In this document: piece by piece, positions 32,200-41,011 of the stretch
Layout: each line of letters opens with the position of its first letter
How positions within the stretch are numbered: the first letter of the stretch is position 1
NCBI GenBank assembly: GCA_049516835.1
Contig: JBEKSR010000001.1
Location: 1-64,000, forward strand
Direction: 5' to 3'
DNA length: 64,000 bases
DNA from: Fen-178 sp049516835
GTDB lineage: Bacteria; Acidobacteriota; Terriglobia; Bryobacterales; Bryobacteraceae
The notes under the pieces: model-generated
The model's input: the letters and a program-made list of their open reading frames with translations, nothing else
Databases searched by the model: none
What the model was told of the DNA's origin: nothing
Translations under genes and position numbers: made by a program

Positions 32200-33468
32200 A
32201 TGAGCGTTGAAGTGGAGGACATGCGCGCGCAGGTTGGCCGTTTGATCCAGAGCAAGACGTTCGAAACCTCGGAGGTTCACCGGCGCCTGCTTCAATACCT
32301 GGCCGAGAAGTCCATTTCCGGAGAGGCTGATCGGCTGAAAGAGTACACCATTGGCCTCGAAGCCTTCGGAAAACCTCCCACTTACGATCCCAAGCAGGAC
32401 TCGATTGTCCGGCTCCAGGCCGGCCGGCTGCGGCAGAAGCTGGCGGCGTACTACCAGACCGAAGCGGCCGGGGACACCATCCGGGTGACTCTGCCGAAAG
32501 GCGCTTTCAAACTCCACTTCGAACCGGTCGCCGCACAGGATCACGCGCAGGGGATACCGTGGGATCCGCGGCGCACGCTTCTGCTTCTCAGTGCCGCGCT
32601 GGCTGTGGCGTTGATCTGGGCCGTGGCTTCCACCATCTGGCTGGTCCGCGTGCATCGTGCAGCGGAGGTGATGGTTGAGCGGTGGACTCCTGAATTGGAA
32701 AGTCTTTGGGGGCCTTTCTTGCAGAGCAACCGGCCTTTGATGGTGTGCCTGGGCACTCCTATGTTTGTCCGGTTCCCCGACTTTGGCCTCTTCCGCGACC
32801 CGAAGGTCAATGATTGGCAGGAGGCCGAGAAATCGGAGCGCTTCACGGCGGTGCGCAAGATGCTGAGCGGTAAAGGGATCTTTGCGTCTTATGCGTATAC
32901 CGGCGCGGGCGAGGCCAGCGCGGCGTTTCTGCTGTCGAAACTTCTCTCGACGCGCAAACGCGACATACTGCTGACGCGCAGCAGCATCCTATCCTGGCAG
33001 CAGGTTGTGGATGATGACGTGGTGTTCGTAGGGCCGCCGAAATTCAATCTTCAATTACAGGCCGCGGCGCTGGCCCAGGACATCGTGATCGAGCCGGAAG
33101 GGATTCGGAACCGCAATCCGCAGCCGGGAGAGCCGGTGTTTCTCGAGGATCACCTGGTTCCGGAAAAGCCATCCGAGGGGGAAACGCACGCACTCATCAG
33201 CCGGACACCGGGTCTCTCCGGGGTCGGCGAATTGCTGGTGATTGCCGGGAATGCCTCGGCGGACACTCTGGCCGCCGCCGAATGGCTCACCCAACCCTTG
33301 CGGGCGAGAGAATTGGCACGCCACCTGCGCACTCCATCCGGCGAAATCCCCCGGTATTTCCAGGCGGTGGTGAAGGTGGTGTTCAAGCAAGGCATCCCGG
33401 TTCAGAGTTCCTACGTGTTCCACCACGTGCTGAGCGGGCCGCCACAACGGGTTGGCGCCAAGCGGTAG
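32200..33468 (+). CDS. Membrane-anchored protein with N-terminal winged-helix-like domain (CadC-like architecture)
   Basis: The product has 422 residues. The N-terminal region (residues about 5-105) carries a pattern common in acidobacteria: RLLQYLAEKSISGEADRLKE, then YTIGLEAFGKPPTYDPKQDS, then IVRLQAGRLRQKLAAYYQTE and IRVTLPKGAFKLHF. It reads as a winged-helix DNA-binding domain like those of OmpR/CadC-type regulators. One membrane segment follows (LLLLSAALAVALIWAVAST, residues about 128-146), then a sensor-like C-terminal domain of about 270 residues. It may be a one-component regulator sensing periplasmic or membrane cues and controlling the divergent receptors (inference from position). 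Confidence 0.72.
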   Translation: MSVEVEDMRAQVGRLIQSKTFETSEVHRRLLQYLAEKSISGEADRLKEYTIGLEAFGKPPTYDPKQDSIVRLQAGRLRQKLAAYYQTEAAGDTIRVTLPKGAFKLHFEPVAAQDHAQGIPWDPRRTLLLLSAALAVALIWAVASTIWLVRVHRAAEVMVERWTPELESLWGPFLQSNRPLMVCLGTPMFVRFPDFGLFRDPKVNDWQEAEKSERFTAVRKMLSGKGIFASYAYTGAGEASAAFLLSKLLSTRKRDILLTRSSILSWQQVVDDDVVFVGPPKFNLQLQAAALAQDIVIEPEGIRNRNPQPGEPVFLEDHLVPEKPSEGETHALISRTPGLSGVGELLVIAGNASADTLAAAEWLTQPLRARELARHLRTPSGEIPRYFQAVVKVVFKQGIPVQSSYVFHHVLSGPPQRVGAKR

Positions 33469-33508
33469 GGAGTAGCCGGGGCGAAAACAACGGGTCGGGG
33501 CCAAGCGG
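33444..33508. repeat. Imperfect direct repeat at the end of the wHTH gene
   Basis: acaacgggttggcgccaagc (33444 on) and acaacgggtcggggccaagc (33487 on) match with two differences. The first copy contains the end of the coding sequence. Confidence 0.6.
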
Positions 33509-33524
33509 CAGTTCGGCGCGGCGC

Positions 33525-34700
33525 TCAGCGATCCAGGGCGGCCACTCCCGGTAGTTGGATTCCCGCGAGGAATTCCAGCGACGCTCCGCCGCCGGTGGAG
33601 ACATGCGAAATCTTGCCGGCCACACCGGCGGCCTGGATGGCCTTTTCGGAATCGCCGCCGCCCACCACGGAGGTCGCGCCGGAGCCGGCCACGGCCTTCG
33701 CCAGCGCCACCGTGCCGTGGTCGAACGGCGGCTTTTCGAAGATCCCCATGGGGCCGTTCCAAATCACCGTTTTGGCGCCGGCGATCACCCGTGAGAAGTT
33801 CGCTATCGTTTTGGGCCCAATATCCACGGCGATCTTGCCTTCCGGAATGGTATCGACCGTCTGGTTGGCCGCGCCCTCAGCGATCTCGGAAACCACCACG
33901 TGGTCCACGGGCAGCATGAGCTTGCCGCCGAGATCGGCCAGCAGCTTGCGGGCCAGCTCGACCTTGTCTTCTTCCACCAGCGACTTGCCGGTGGGCAGGC
34001 CTTGCGCTTTGAGGAAGGTGTAAGCCATGGCGCCGCCGATGAGCAGCTTGTCCACGATCTTACCCAGGTTCTCGATGACTTCGATTTTGTCGGACACTTT
34101 GGCGCCGCCCAGAATGGCGACGCAGGGGCGGGCCGGGTTGGTGGTGGCCATTCCGAGGTACTTCAACTCTTTGTCCATGAGCAGGCCGGCCGCCGCCTGG
34201 GGTACGAACCGGATCATGCCCTCGGTGGAAGCGTGCGCGCGGTGCGCGGAGCCGAACGCGTCGTTCACGTAGACGTCGCACAGCGCCGCCAGCTTCTTCG
34301 CGAACTCCGGATCGTTCTTCTCTTCCTCGGGGTGGAACCGCAGGTTTTCCAGCAGCAGCACTTCGCCCGGCGCCGGTTTCAGGGCTTCCACCGCGGGTCC
34401 GACGCAATCGGGCGCCATTTTGACGGGCCTGCCGAGCAGCTCTTGGAGGCGCGCGGCGGCGGGCTTCAGGCTCATTTCCGGATTGGGCTTGCCCTTGGGG
34501 CGTCCCAGGTGCGAAGCCAGAATGACGCCGGCGCCCTGCTCGAGCGCGTACTGAATGGTGGGCAGCGACGCCTTGATACGCTTGTCGCTGGTGATTTCCA
34601 TGTCGCCCTTTTCGTTCTTCTGCAGCGGGACATTGAAATCCACGCGGATGAAAACTCGTTTGCCATTGAGATCGAGATCGCGAATCGATAGATGAGACAT
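33525..34700 (-). CDS. pgk: Phosphoglycerate kinase
   Basis: The product has 391 residues, full length for the family. It begins LSIRDLDLNGKRVFIRVDFN with the canonical RVDFNVP motif. SHLGRPKG, ENLRFHPEEEKNDP and NDAFGSAHRAHAST form the 3-phosphoglycerate site, and the C-terminal GGGDSEKA with HVSTGGGASLEFL forms the nucleotide site. It catalyses transfer of phosphate from 1,3-bisphosphoglycerate to ADP in glycolysis. The usual neighbours gap and tpiA are absent. GAGGG lies 7 bp before the ATG. Confidence 0.97.
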   Translation of the reverse strand: MSHLSIRDLDLNGKRVFIRVDFNVPLQKNEKGDMEITSDKRIKASLPTIQYALEQGAGVILASHLGRPKGKPNPEMSLKPAAARLQELLGRPVKMAPDCVGPAVEALKPAPGEVLLLENLRFHPEEEKNDPEFAKKLAALCDVYVNDAFGSAHRAHASTEGMIRFVPQAAAGLLMDKELKYLGMATTNPARPCVAILGGAKVSDKIEVIENLGKIVDKLLIGGAMAYTFLKAQGLPTGKSLVEEDKVELARKLLADLGGKLMLPVDHVVVSEIAEGAANQTVDTIPEGKIAVDIGPKTIANFSRVIAGAKTVIWNGPMGIFEKPPFDHGTVALAKAVAGSGATSVVGGGDSEKAIQAAGVAGKISHVSTGGGASLEFLAGIQLPGVAALDR

Positions 34701-34756
34701 AGCAGGCCCTCAAGTGTTGGTTTGATTCCTGAGAGTAACACGCCGCGGGCTGAAGC

Positions 34757-34808
34757 GTAGAAAAGGGGACAGACGCATTTAAATAAATGCGTCTGTCCCC
34801 TTTTCTAC
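34757..34808. repeat. Perfect 25-bp palindrome (family C, copy 1), possible bidirectional terminator
   Basis: Arms 34757-34781 and 34784-34808 are fully complementary. The core AAAAGGGGACAGACGCATTT is shared with the copy at 54114. A-tract and T-tract ends give it the form of a bidirectional terminator, and the right arm includes the stop codon of the next minus-strand gene. Confidence 0.92.
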
Positions 34809-35416
34809 TTGCCGTTCAACAGAGCCGTGCCTGTGCCGACGCAGCCGTTCTCTCCATTCGGCATATTAAGCGACAGCGTCTTGTGGACCGTCCCAAGATG
34901 CGCCAGTTCGTCGTTGGTCAGGTCGAACTGGGACGGATGTGGCTCCCACCCTTGAGCGGCGCATACGCCGATGAACTCCGCCGCGTCGCCGGGAGGCACG
35001 GCGCGAATCTGGAACCAGAGCGTGGCGTCGCTCGGCTTGCGCGTGAGTCGCGCCAGAATATGGCCTTTGTCGCGGCCGGGGTCGTCGATTCGGGAGCTCG
35101 CGGCGATACTGCCCTGATGCCCGGTTGCCGTTCCGTGAATGGAGTATGGGGCGAACGGCCGGATATCGCCCGGACGCATGCTGGCGAAATTGCAGTCCGT
35201 CGGCGACATCGCCGAGTAGTAGCCTTCGCTGTCGCCGACCATCCCGGGCCGGTAAGCGATCTCGATGTGATGGGTCTCGTTGGTGCCGGCATCCTTAGCC
35301 TGGCGCATCTGCAGGTCCACCACGATGCTGAAGCAGGGCTTTGGCGGTTGCTGAGCCCATGCCAGAGCCGGGATGAGCAGTAATGCAACGATCATTGTGG
35401 AAAGACCTATCTTCAT
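34805..35416 (-). CDS. Secreted protein of unknown function
   Basis: The product has 203 residues. ATG at 35416 has AGGAGG upstream. A signal peptide (MKIGLSTMIVALLLIPALAW with AQQ cleavage) is followed by a compact domain with three cysteines (PKPCFSIVVDLQMRQAKDAG; SPTDCNFASMRPGDI; GENGCVGTG near the C-terminus). No catalytic motif or known family recognised. Its stop codon lies within the palindrome, so the last residues may have been reshaped by it. Confidence 0.68.
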   Translation of the reverse strand: MKIGLSTMIVALLLIPALAWAQQPPKPCFSIVVDLQMRQAKDAGTNETHHIEIAYRPGMVGDSEGYYSAMSPTDCNFASMRPGDIRPFAPYSIHGTATGHQGSIAASSRIDDPGRDKGHILARLTRKPSDATLWFQIRAVPPGDAAEFIGVCAAQGWEPHPSQFDLTNDELAHLGTVHKTLSLNMPNGENGCVGTGTALLNGK

Positions 35417-35450
35417 GGAAAGCCTCCTTTGACGCAAAGCGTCTCCCGGA

Positions 35451-36206
35451 TCAGAATACAACACTCTTGTCCTTGGCGTAACAGACGGAGTTCAGGGCGC
35501 ACTCGGGGCACTTCGGCTTGCGCGCCTGGCACAGCGCCCGCCCGTGCAGGATCATCTGGTGGGCGAAGAGAATCCACTTGTCTTGGGAGATGGCCTGCAT
35601 GAGGTCCCGCTCGATCTTGACCGGGTCGGTGTTCTTGGTGAGATCCAGCCGCTGGGCGATGCGCTGCACATGGGTATCCACCACCACGCCCGACGCAACG
35701 CCGTAGGCCGTGCCCAGCACCACGTTGGCGGTCTTGCGGGCGGCGCCGGGGATGGTCAGCATCTCTTCCATGGTCTTGGGCACGTTGCCGCCGAACTCGG
35801 AAACCACCTTCTGCGCCGCGCCCACGATGGACTTGGCCTTATTGTTGAAGAAACCGGTGCTGCGGATATCGCCGGCCAGGACCTCCGGGCGCACCGCGGC
35901 GAAATCCGCGGGCGTGGGGTATTTGGCGAACAGGCCGGGGGTCACTTCGTTGACGCGCTTGTCGGTGCACTGGGCGGAAAGAATGGTGGCCACCAGCAGC
36001 TCCCACGGGTTGCGGTGGTGGAGCGCGCAGGTGGCGGCCGGGTAGATGTGGTCGAGACGGAGCAGAATTTCGGCGACGCGCTGCTGCCGCTGGGCTGCGG
36101 TTTTCGGGCGTTTCGCGTAAGGTGGTAGAGAGTCATGCGAGCGCGCTTGCTTCTGCTCGCCGCGGCGTTGGCCGCTTTTGGCGCTTCGCTCGGTTCGGGC
36201 TTTCAC
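35451..36206 (-). CDS. nth: Endonuclease III
   Basis: The conserved protein begins near RVAEILLRLDHIYPAATC and continues NPWELLVATILSAQCTDKRV. The helix-hairpin-helix with catalytic Lys is LTIPGAARKTANVVLG (GAA where GVG is usual), the catalytic Asp is in VVVDTHVQRIAQRL, and the Fe-S ligands are C-x6-C-x2-C-x5-C at the C-terminus (CQARKPKCPECALNSVC). It removes oxidised pyrimidines in base-excision repair. There is no in-frame ATG near the expected start. The GTG at 36206 given here overlaps the divergent gene by 72 bp; the next ATG upstream is at 36356. The start is therefore uncertain. Confidence 0.92.
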   Translation of the reverse strand: MKARTERSAKSGQRRGEQKQARSHDSLPPYAKRPKTAAQRQQRVAEILLRLDHIYPAATCALHHRNPWELLVATILSAQCTDKRVNEVTPGLFAKYPTPADFAAVRPEVLAGDIRSTGFFNNKAKSIVGAAQKVVSEFGGNVPKTMEEMLTIPGAARKTANVVLGTAYGVASGVVVDTHVQRIAQRLDLTKNTDPVKIERDLMQAISQDKWILFAHQMILHGRALCQARKPKCPECALNSVCYAKDKSVVF

Positions 36207-37568
36207 TTTGACGATTATGCCATTTTCTCGGACCCGGTCCTGACGTCTCGCTGGGGGTGGCTCGGAGTTTGGGGCTGGCGGCAGACGCGCCCGCTCACCT
36301 ACCTCAGCTTCTGGCTGAACTACCAGACCGGGGGGCAGAACCCTCTCGGATACCACGCCCTCAACCTGCTACTGCATTTGGGCGCGGTGCTGCTGGCCTA
36401 CGAGTGTTTGCGGCGGATTCTGCCCGAGCGCGCGGCGCTTGTGGCGGCCGCGTTATTCGCGGTACACCCGCTTCAGGCCGAAGCCGTGGACTACGTGTGG
36501 GGCCGCAGCATCGTGCTGGCGGCGCTGCTCTCGTTTGCCGCGCTGCTGTGCTGGATCACGGGCCGGCCATGGGCGGCGGTGGCCTACTTTGCGGCGGCGC
36601 TGCTGGCGAAGGAGGAGTGCGCGGCATTCCCGCTGGTGCTGTCCATGCTGCCGGCGAGGCCGCGAGGGCGGTCCCACATCGCCGTCATGCTTGGCCTGTC
36701 CGTGGCGGCGGGGGCGCGCGTGATATATGCCGCCGCGGTGACGCCAGGGGCGCCGGCGGGGCTTCACGCGGGTATATCGCCGTGGAAGTACCTGCTGGCA
36801 CAAGGGCCGGTAATTCTACGTTATTTGCGTCTGCTGATTGTGCCTTACGGATTCACGGTGGATGCGGACATCCATGTGCCGGCGGTAGGGCTGGGAGTTC
36901 TGGCATGGGCCGGCATTGCCGCACTGGCGGTGTTTTTGTGGCGTTACCGAAGGCACCCCGGCGCCATGTGGCTGCTGGCGGGGTTGATTCTGCTGATTCC
37001 GAGTTCCTCCGTCTTTCCCGCGGCGGATCTGTCGGCGGACCGGCGCATGTACCTTCCCCTGCTCGGATTCGCGGCGGCTGCCGGCTGGCTTTTGACGCGC
37101 GTGCGGACCGCGGCGCTGGCGGTAGTGGTGGCGGTGGGGCTGACAGGCGTCAGCATGGGGCGAACCCACGTGTGGATGACCGAGGAACGGCTGTGGCGCG
37201 AGGCCGTCCGGCGCGCGCCCGAAAAAGTGCGGCCCAAGATCCAATTGGCCCGCGCAGTGCCCGCCGCGGAAGCTCTGGAACTGCTGGCCGGCGCGCGGAG
37301 ACTGGCGCCGTACGATCCGGCGGTGGCCGCGGAAACCGGGAAGATCCTGCTGTCGGAGGGCCAGGCGGCAGCGGCGCTGGAGGAGTTTGGGCGCGCGCTG
37401 GCACTCGATCCGCTGGATGCGCGCAACTTCAATAACCGTGGCGTAGCGCTCGACGCACTGGGGCAGACCGAAGCCGCGCGTCAGGATTTCGAGCGCGCGC
37501 TGCGGATCGACGCCAGCCTCACTGAGGCGCGCCAGAACCTGGAGAAGCTTCCGGTACCGGGGCGGTAA
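36135..37568 (+). CDS. TPR-containing polytopic membrane protein, TMTC/GT-C-like
   Basis: The product has 477 residues with about ten membrane helices over residues 1-345 and a C-terminal TPR region (residues about 390-470: AALEEFGRALALDPLDARNF, then NNRGVALDALGQTEAARQDF). An acidic pair in the first loop (FHFDDYAIF) and HPLQAEAVDYVWGRS are features of TMTC-like putative O-mannosyltransferases, common in Acidobacteriota. It probably transfers a sugar from a lipid carrier to a periplasmic acceptor (inference). The start overlaps nth's likely start; the end overlaps the convergent zinc-ribbon gene by 50 bp. Confidence 0.75.
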   Translation: MRARLLLLAAALAAFGASLGSGFHFDDYAIFSDPVLTSRWGWLGVWGWRQTRPLTYLSFWLNYQTGGQNPLGYHALNLLLHLGAVLLAYECLRRILPERAALVAAALFAVHPLQAEAVDYVWGRSIVLAALLSFAALLCWITGRPWAAVAYFAAALLAKEECAAFPLVLSMLPARPRGRSHIAVMLGLSVAAGARVIYAAAVTPGAPAGLHAGISPWKYLLAQGPVILRYLRLLIVPYGFTVDADIHVPAVGLGVLAWAGIAALAVFLWRYRRHPGAMWLLAGLILLIPSSSVFPAADLSADRRMYLPLLGFAAAAGWLLTRVRTAALAVVVAVGLTGVSMGRTHVWMTEERLWREAVRRAPEKVRPKIQLARAVPAAEALELLAGARRLAPYDPAVAAETGKILLSEGQAAAALEEFGRALALDPLDARNFNNRGVALDALGQTEAARQDFERALRIDASLTEARQNLEKLPVPGR

Positions 37569-38391
37569 TTTGCAAGTCTAAGGTGACATTCTGCCAGTCG
37601 GGCATCTCGTAGATTTGCAGCTTGCTCGCGACCGGCGCGGAGAGCTCCTTGGACTCCAGCGGTCCCAGGTTGGTGGTGAACGAAAAAGTACCCTCGGCGT
37701 CCTCTTCGGATTTCTGGGTGCGGCCCCAGATGGTGACGTTGCCGGCGAGGCCGCTGAAGTCGGCTTCGGAGTGGTTGATCAGCATAAACTTCGCCAGCGT
37801 CTTCTTCTTGGCGTCCTGGACGAACCGCACGCCCGACACCTCGATGTACCTCTGCAAGGGGTTGGTCTTGGCGCCGGCCTTGGCCGCCGGGCTCTCGACG
37901 CTGGCCGATGGCGTGGTCGGCTGGCTGCCCCCGCGCGCGACCTGAACGACCCAATAGATGCCGAACACGAGGCCTACAAAGGCCAGGGCAAAAACCACCG
38001 TCAACAGCCAGATTGGCAGGACAAAGCGGCCGGGGCCAACGGCCTGCGGCAGCGGCTGCGGCTGGGGCTGCGCCGGCGGGTAGTACGGCTGAGCCGGCGG
38101 TTGCGGCGGTTGCGGCGGGTAATACGGCTGAGCCGGTGGCGGCGGCGGTGGCGGCGGGTAATACGGCTGAGCCGGCGGCTGCGGGTAGTACGGCTGCGGA
38201 CCGGGAGGTGCCGCCGCCGGAGGTGGCTGTGGCGGCGGATAGTAGGGCTGAGCCGCAGAAGGAGGCTGGGGCGGCGGTTGCGGCGGGCCCGCCGCGGCGC
38301 CAGCCGCTGCGGCTTTGGCGGCGCAGTCGGGACAATCGGCATACGCTGGGGGAACTTCGCGCCCGCACTGCGGGCAAATCCACGAGAACAT
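37519..38391 (-). CDS. Zinc-ribbon, Pro/Gln/Tyr-rich membrane protein
   Basis: The product has 290 residues. An N-terminal zinc ribbon (WICPQCGREVPPAYADCPDC, CxxC ... CxxC) is followed by about 85 residues of AQPYYPP-type repeats (six units, residues about 47-112). A membrane helix (WLLTVVFALAFVGLVFGIYW, residues about 128-147) precedes a C-terminal extracytoplasmic domain of about 115 residues (RYIEVSGVRFVQDAKKKTLA; FTTNLGPLESKELSAPV) resembling FxLYD/DUF-type beta-sandwiches. The ribbon and repeats would be cytoplasmic. Role unknown; such proteins often scaffold partners at the membrane. Confidence 0.7.
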   Translation of the reverse strand: MFSWICPQCGREVPPAYADCPDCAAKAAAAGAAAGPPQPPPQPPSAAQPYYPPPQPPPAAAPPGPQPYYPQPPAQPYYPPPPPPPPAQPYYPPQPPQPPAQPYYPPAQPQPQPLPQAVGPGRFVLPIWLLTVVFALAFVGLVFGIYWVVQVARGGSQPTTPSASVESPAAKAGAKTNPLQRYIEVSGVRFVQDAKKKTLAKFMLINHSEADFSGLAGNVTIWGRTQKSEEDAEGTFSFTTNLGPLESKELSAPVASKLQIYEMPDWQNVTLDLQITAPVPEASPGSGAPQ

Positions 38392-38409
38392 TATGCTGGC
38401 CTCAATCCT

Positions 38410-39060
38410 TTAATGTACCGCTTGGAGAACTCCGGCGAATGAATACAAGCGGCCGGCGGCTTCCTTGTCGCGCCGGAACGAGTGAAACTCCTCGGACCGG
38501 CACATGGTGCACAGATTCGACGCGTAGATGCGCTCCGGCGTTACACCGGCATGCATGAGCTGCCGGCGGTTGGCCTCGGCAAGATCGACGTGTGCCCAGC
38601 CCTGCTGGCCGAACTCGGCAGCCACCTCGGGCCCCACCTCATAGCAGCAGTGGCCGATGCCCGGGCCGATGGCGGCGTGGAGATCCCCGGGCAGCGAGCC
38701 GAACTGCGCGCACATGGCTTCGACCGCGCGCTGGGCGACGCGCGCGACCGTCCCCCTCCAACCGGCATGCACGGCGGCCACCGCGCGACGGCGGTCATCG
38801 ACGAGCAAAATGGGAAGGCAGTCCGCGGTTTTGACCGCCACTACGGAGCCGGGCGTGTTCTCGAGCAGCGCGTCGCCTCTGCCAAGCACGCCGCCGCGCC
38901 CCGCCGCGAGCACACAGGCAGCCGAGTGAATCTGCCGCAGCGTGGCCAGATTGAACAAAGCGGGGACGCGCGCCCGGCGGGTGCCGAATCCATGCACCAG
39001 CCAGAGGAGCGAATCGAGCTCGGTTACGCGGTAGATGTGGCGCGAATCCTGGTAGAACAC
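38410..39060 (-). CDS. pgeF: Peptidoglycan editing factor PgeF (YfiH/DUF152, multicopper polyphenol oxidase-like)
   Basis: The product has 216 residues. GTG at 39060 lies 2 bp after the nuoB stop. Motifs are QIHSAACVLA, VVAVKTADCLPILLVDD, AAVHAGWRGTVARV and HAAIGPGIGHCCYEVG; they contain the His/Cys residues that bind metal in this family. PgeF removes aberrant L-Ser from muropeptide precursors in E. coli, and other members act on purine nucleosides. No independent ribosome-binding site is visible, so translation is probably coupled to nuoB. Confidence 0.9.
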   Translation of the reverse strand: MFYQDSRHIYRVTELDSLLWLVHGFGTRRARVPALFNLATLRQIHSAACVLAAGRGGVLGRGDALLENTPGSVVAVKTADCLPILLVDDRRRAVAAVHAGWRGTVARVAQRAVEAMCAQFGSLPGDLHAAIGPGIGHCCYEVGPEVAAEFGQQGWAHVDLAEANRRQLMHAGVTPERIYASNLCTMCRSEEFHSFRRDKEAAGRLYSFAGVLQAVH

Positions 39061-39062
39061 GG

Positions 39063-39629
39063 TTACGCGAGGTTCCGACTCTGGGCGATGCGAACCTGCT
39101 GCCGGAAGCTCTCGAGCATGGATTCGTCGAGCCGCACCTCGGTGGGCCGCTTCACCAGCGTGGTCATCCGGTCGATCTTGTCCTGGAGCTTGAGCAAAGC
39201 ATAGAAGAGGTTTTCGGGACGCGGCGGGCAGCCGGTGACGTACACGTCGACGGGCACGATTCTGTCGACCCCCTGGAGCACGGCGTAGGTGTTGAACGGA
39301 CCGCCCACGCTGGAACAGGCGCCCATCGAGATGCACCACTTGGGCTCGGGCATTTGGTCCCAGATGCGCTTGAGGGCCGGGGCCATTTTGAGGGTGACGG
39401 TGCCGGCCACGATCATCAGGTCGGACTGCCGCGGGCTGGGACGAAAAACCTCCGCGCCGAAGCGCGCAATGTCGAAGCGCGCGGTGCTGGCGGCGATCAT
39501 CTCAATGGCGCAGCAGGCCAGTCCGAAGGTAAGCGGCCAGATGGACGACTTGCGCGCCCAGTTGAACACGTAATCCACCGACGTGGTGATGAAGTTTTGT
39601 TCAAACTGGTTCTGAATGAAAGAAGCCAC
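39063..39629 (-). CDS. nuoB: NADH-quinone oxidoreductase subunit B
   Basis: The product has 188 residues. GTG at 39629 has AGGAG about 8 bp upstream; longer frames upstream lack family similarity. The N2 [4Fe-4S] ligands are visible: two Cys in TFGLACCAIEM, one in MGACSSVGGPFN and one in VTGCPPRPENLFYAL. NuoB sits at the junction of the peripheral arm and quinone site of complex I. No other nuo gene is in the window, so this copy is outside a nuo operon and cotranscribed with pgeF. Confidence 0.95.
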   Translation of the reverse strand: MASFIQNQFEQNFITTSVDYVFNWARKSSIWPLTFGLACCAIEMIAASTARFDIARFGAEVFRPSPRQSDLMIVAGTVTLKMAPALKRIWDQMPEPKWCISMGACSSVGGPFNTYAVLQGVDRIVPVDVYVTGCPPRPENLFYALLKLQDKIDRMTTLVKRPTEVRLDESMLESFRQQVRIAQSRNLA

Positions 39630-39705
39630 GCGACTCTCTCCTGGGTGCGTCAAAGCGGATTGTAGCACCAAAAAGTGCGCGCCTGAGGCAGTGGGGTGGA
39701 GAATC

Positions 39706-39751
39706 AGCCCCGAAGGGGCGCCAGCCAATAGCCCAGCCCGTGAGCGCTGGG
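39706..39751. repeat. Short double palindrome (family D)
   Basis: gccccgaaggggc (39707-39719) and cccagc ... gctggg (39732-39751, loop ccgtgagc) lie side by side. I recall similar 'gccccgaaggggc ... cccagcccgtgag' strings as dispersed repeats in Planctomycetota and Acidobacteriota. Confidence 0.6.
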
Positions 39752-40189
39752 ACGCGGTCCGAAGTCTGCCAGCCCCGGCAGCGGCGTAAGAAAGCTCCAC
39801 CCACCGATCACGGAGCGCTACTGTCCCGTCCCGCGTAATTATTGACAATTCACACCCAATCCATAGCAATCGCCGCGCCCGCTCTCGGCGATCCTGCCCG
39901 TCTCGTGGGCCTGGTGGACGCCCGACGGTTCTGGGGAAGCCGTTCCCCGGCTGGAGTTCCCAAGCGCGGAACGCATAAGCGTTACAATAGCCCTCTCGAC
40001 AAGCATTTTCGCAGGCTCTCCGATTGGACGTAGTTTCCCGGATGGGGACGTCACGGGGGTGATCTCCCACAACGCCGTTCGGGACCAGTTTCCGTGCGGG
40101 TGGACAAACGGGAGAGTGGCATCGTCAATCGCCGCTGCAAGTCGATCAGCGCCTGTCCCAGGCCACCCCGTCTGCTAACATTCTCATTG
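39752..40189. other. Intergenic region, no gene seen
   Basis: About 440 bp between the divergent nuoB and ComEC-like genes. TTGACA occurs at 39843-39848, but no convincing -10 at the right distance. No frame with a family signature. Confidence 0.4.
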
Positions 40190-41011
40190 ATGAACACGCG
40201 TGCGGTGGTCTTCTTGGCGCTGCTCTCCCTGTGCTCGTGCCAGCAGAACCCGCACGTGCCGGCTGCTGTCGACACCCGGCTAAGCGCTACCTTCTTTGAT
40301 GTCGGCCAGGGCGACGCCGCCCTGCTGCAAACTGCCGAAGCCACCATCGTAATTGACACGGGGCGCAATGGTGAAATCGTCCAGTTTTTGCGTCAACAAG
40401 GCGTCACTCACATCGATCTTCTGGTCCTCAGCCATCCCCACGCTGACCACACGGGTGGCTTAGGCGCTATCGTCAGATCCTTTCCGGTTACGGAACTCTG
40501 GTACGCCGGCGACTATAGGGGAAAACTCCGGCAGATGTTTCACGCGGCAAGGATTGCAGAGGCGGTCGCCGCGGGCAAAACAAAGACGATCGGCCGGCTA
40601 TCGCTGATCGTGCTGCATCCGGAACCGGGCGCCGTAAACGCGCGGGGAGGCGAATCGGACGTCAACAGCGGGTCCTTGGTCATCAAGGCCAGCTATGGGG
40701 AGAGCCGATACATGTTTCCAGGCGACTGCGAACTGGGCTGCTGGGAGGAACTGTTTAACCTCCATCGTTCGGACCTGCGCGCCGACGTGCTAAAGGCGGC
40801 ACATCACGGCTCTCGGAACGGCACCAGTTCGGGCGTACTGGGAAATGTCCGGCCGACGACCGTTATTATTTCTTGCGGACGGAACAACGAATACGGTCAC
40901 CCGCACCAGATTGTCTTGGTTATGATCCAGAAACTGGGAGCCAGGTTGTTTCGTACCGACGAGCAGGGAACCATACACTGCACCGGCACGGATTGCAGGG
41001 CAGGGGCATGA
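40190..41011 (+). CDS. ComEC C-terminal-like metallo-beta-lactamase-fold lipoprotein
   Basis: The product has 273 residues. ATG at 40190 begins a signal sequence ending in a lipobox-like LCSC (MNTRAVVFLALLSLCSCQQN). ATFFDVGQGDAALLQTAEAT, then IVIDTG, HPHADHTGGLGAIV, DVNSGSLVIKASYGESRYMF with PGD, and LKAAHHGSRNGTS are the standard motifs of the soluble hydrolase domain of ComEC and its stand-alone relatives. Metal ligands (HxHxDH) are intact. The ComEC domain is proposed to degrade the non-transported DNA strand; free relatives have unknown substrates. Predicted to be membrane-anchored outside the cytoplasm. Confidence 0.85.
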   Translation: MNTRAVVFLALLSLCSCQQNPHVPAAVDTRLSATFFDVGQGDAALLQTAEATIVIDTGRNGEIVQFLRQQGVTHIDLLVLSHPHADHTGGLGAIVRSFPVTELWYAGDYRGKLRQMFHAARIAEAVAAGKTKTIGRLSLIVLHPEPGAVNARGGESDVNSGSLVIKASYGESRYMFPGDCELGCWEELFNLHRSDLRADVLKAAHHGSRNGTSSGVLGNVRPTTVIISCGRNNEYGHPHQIVLVMIQKLGARLFRTDEQGTIHCTGTDCRAGA

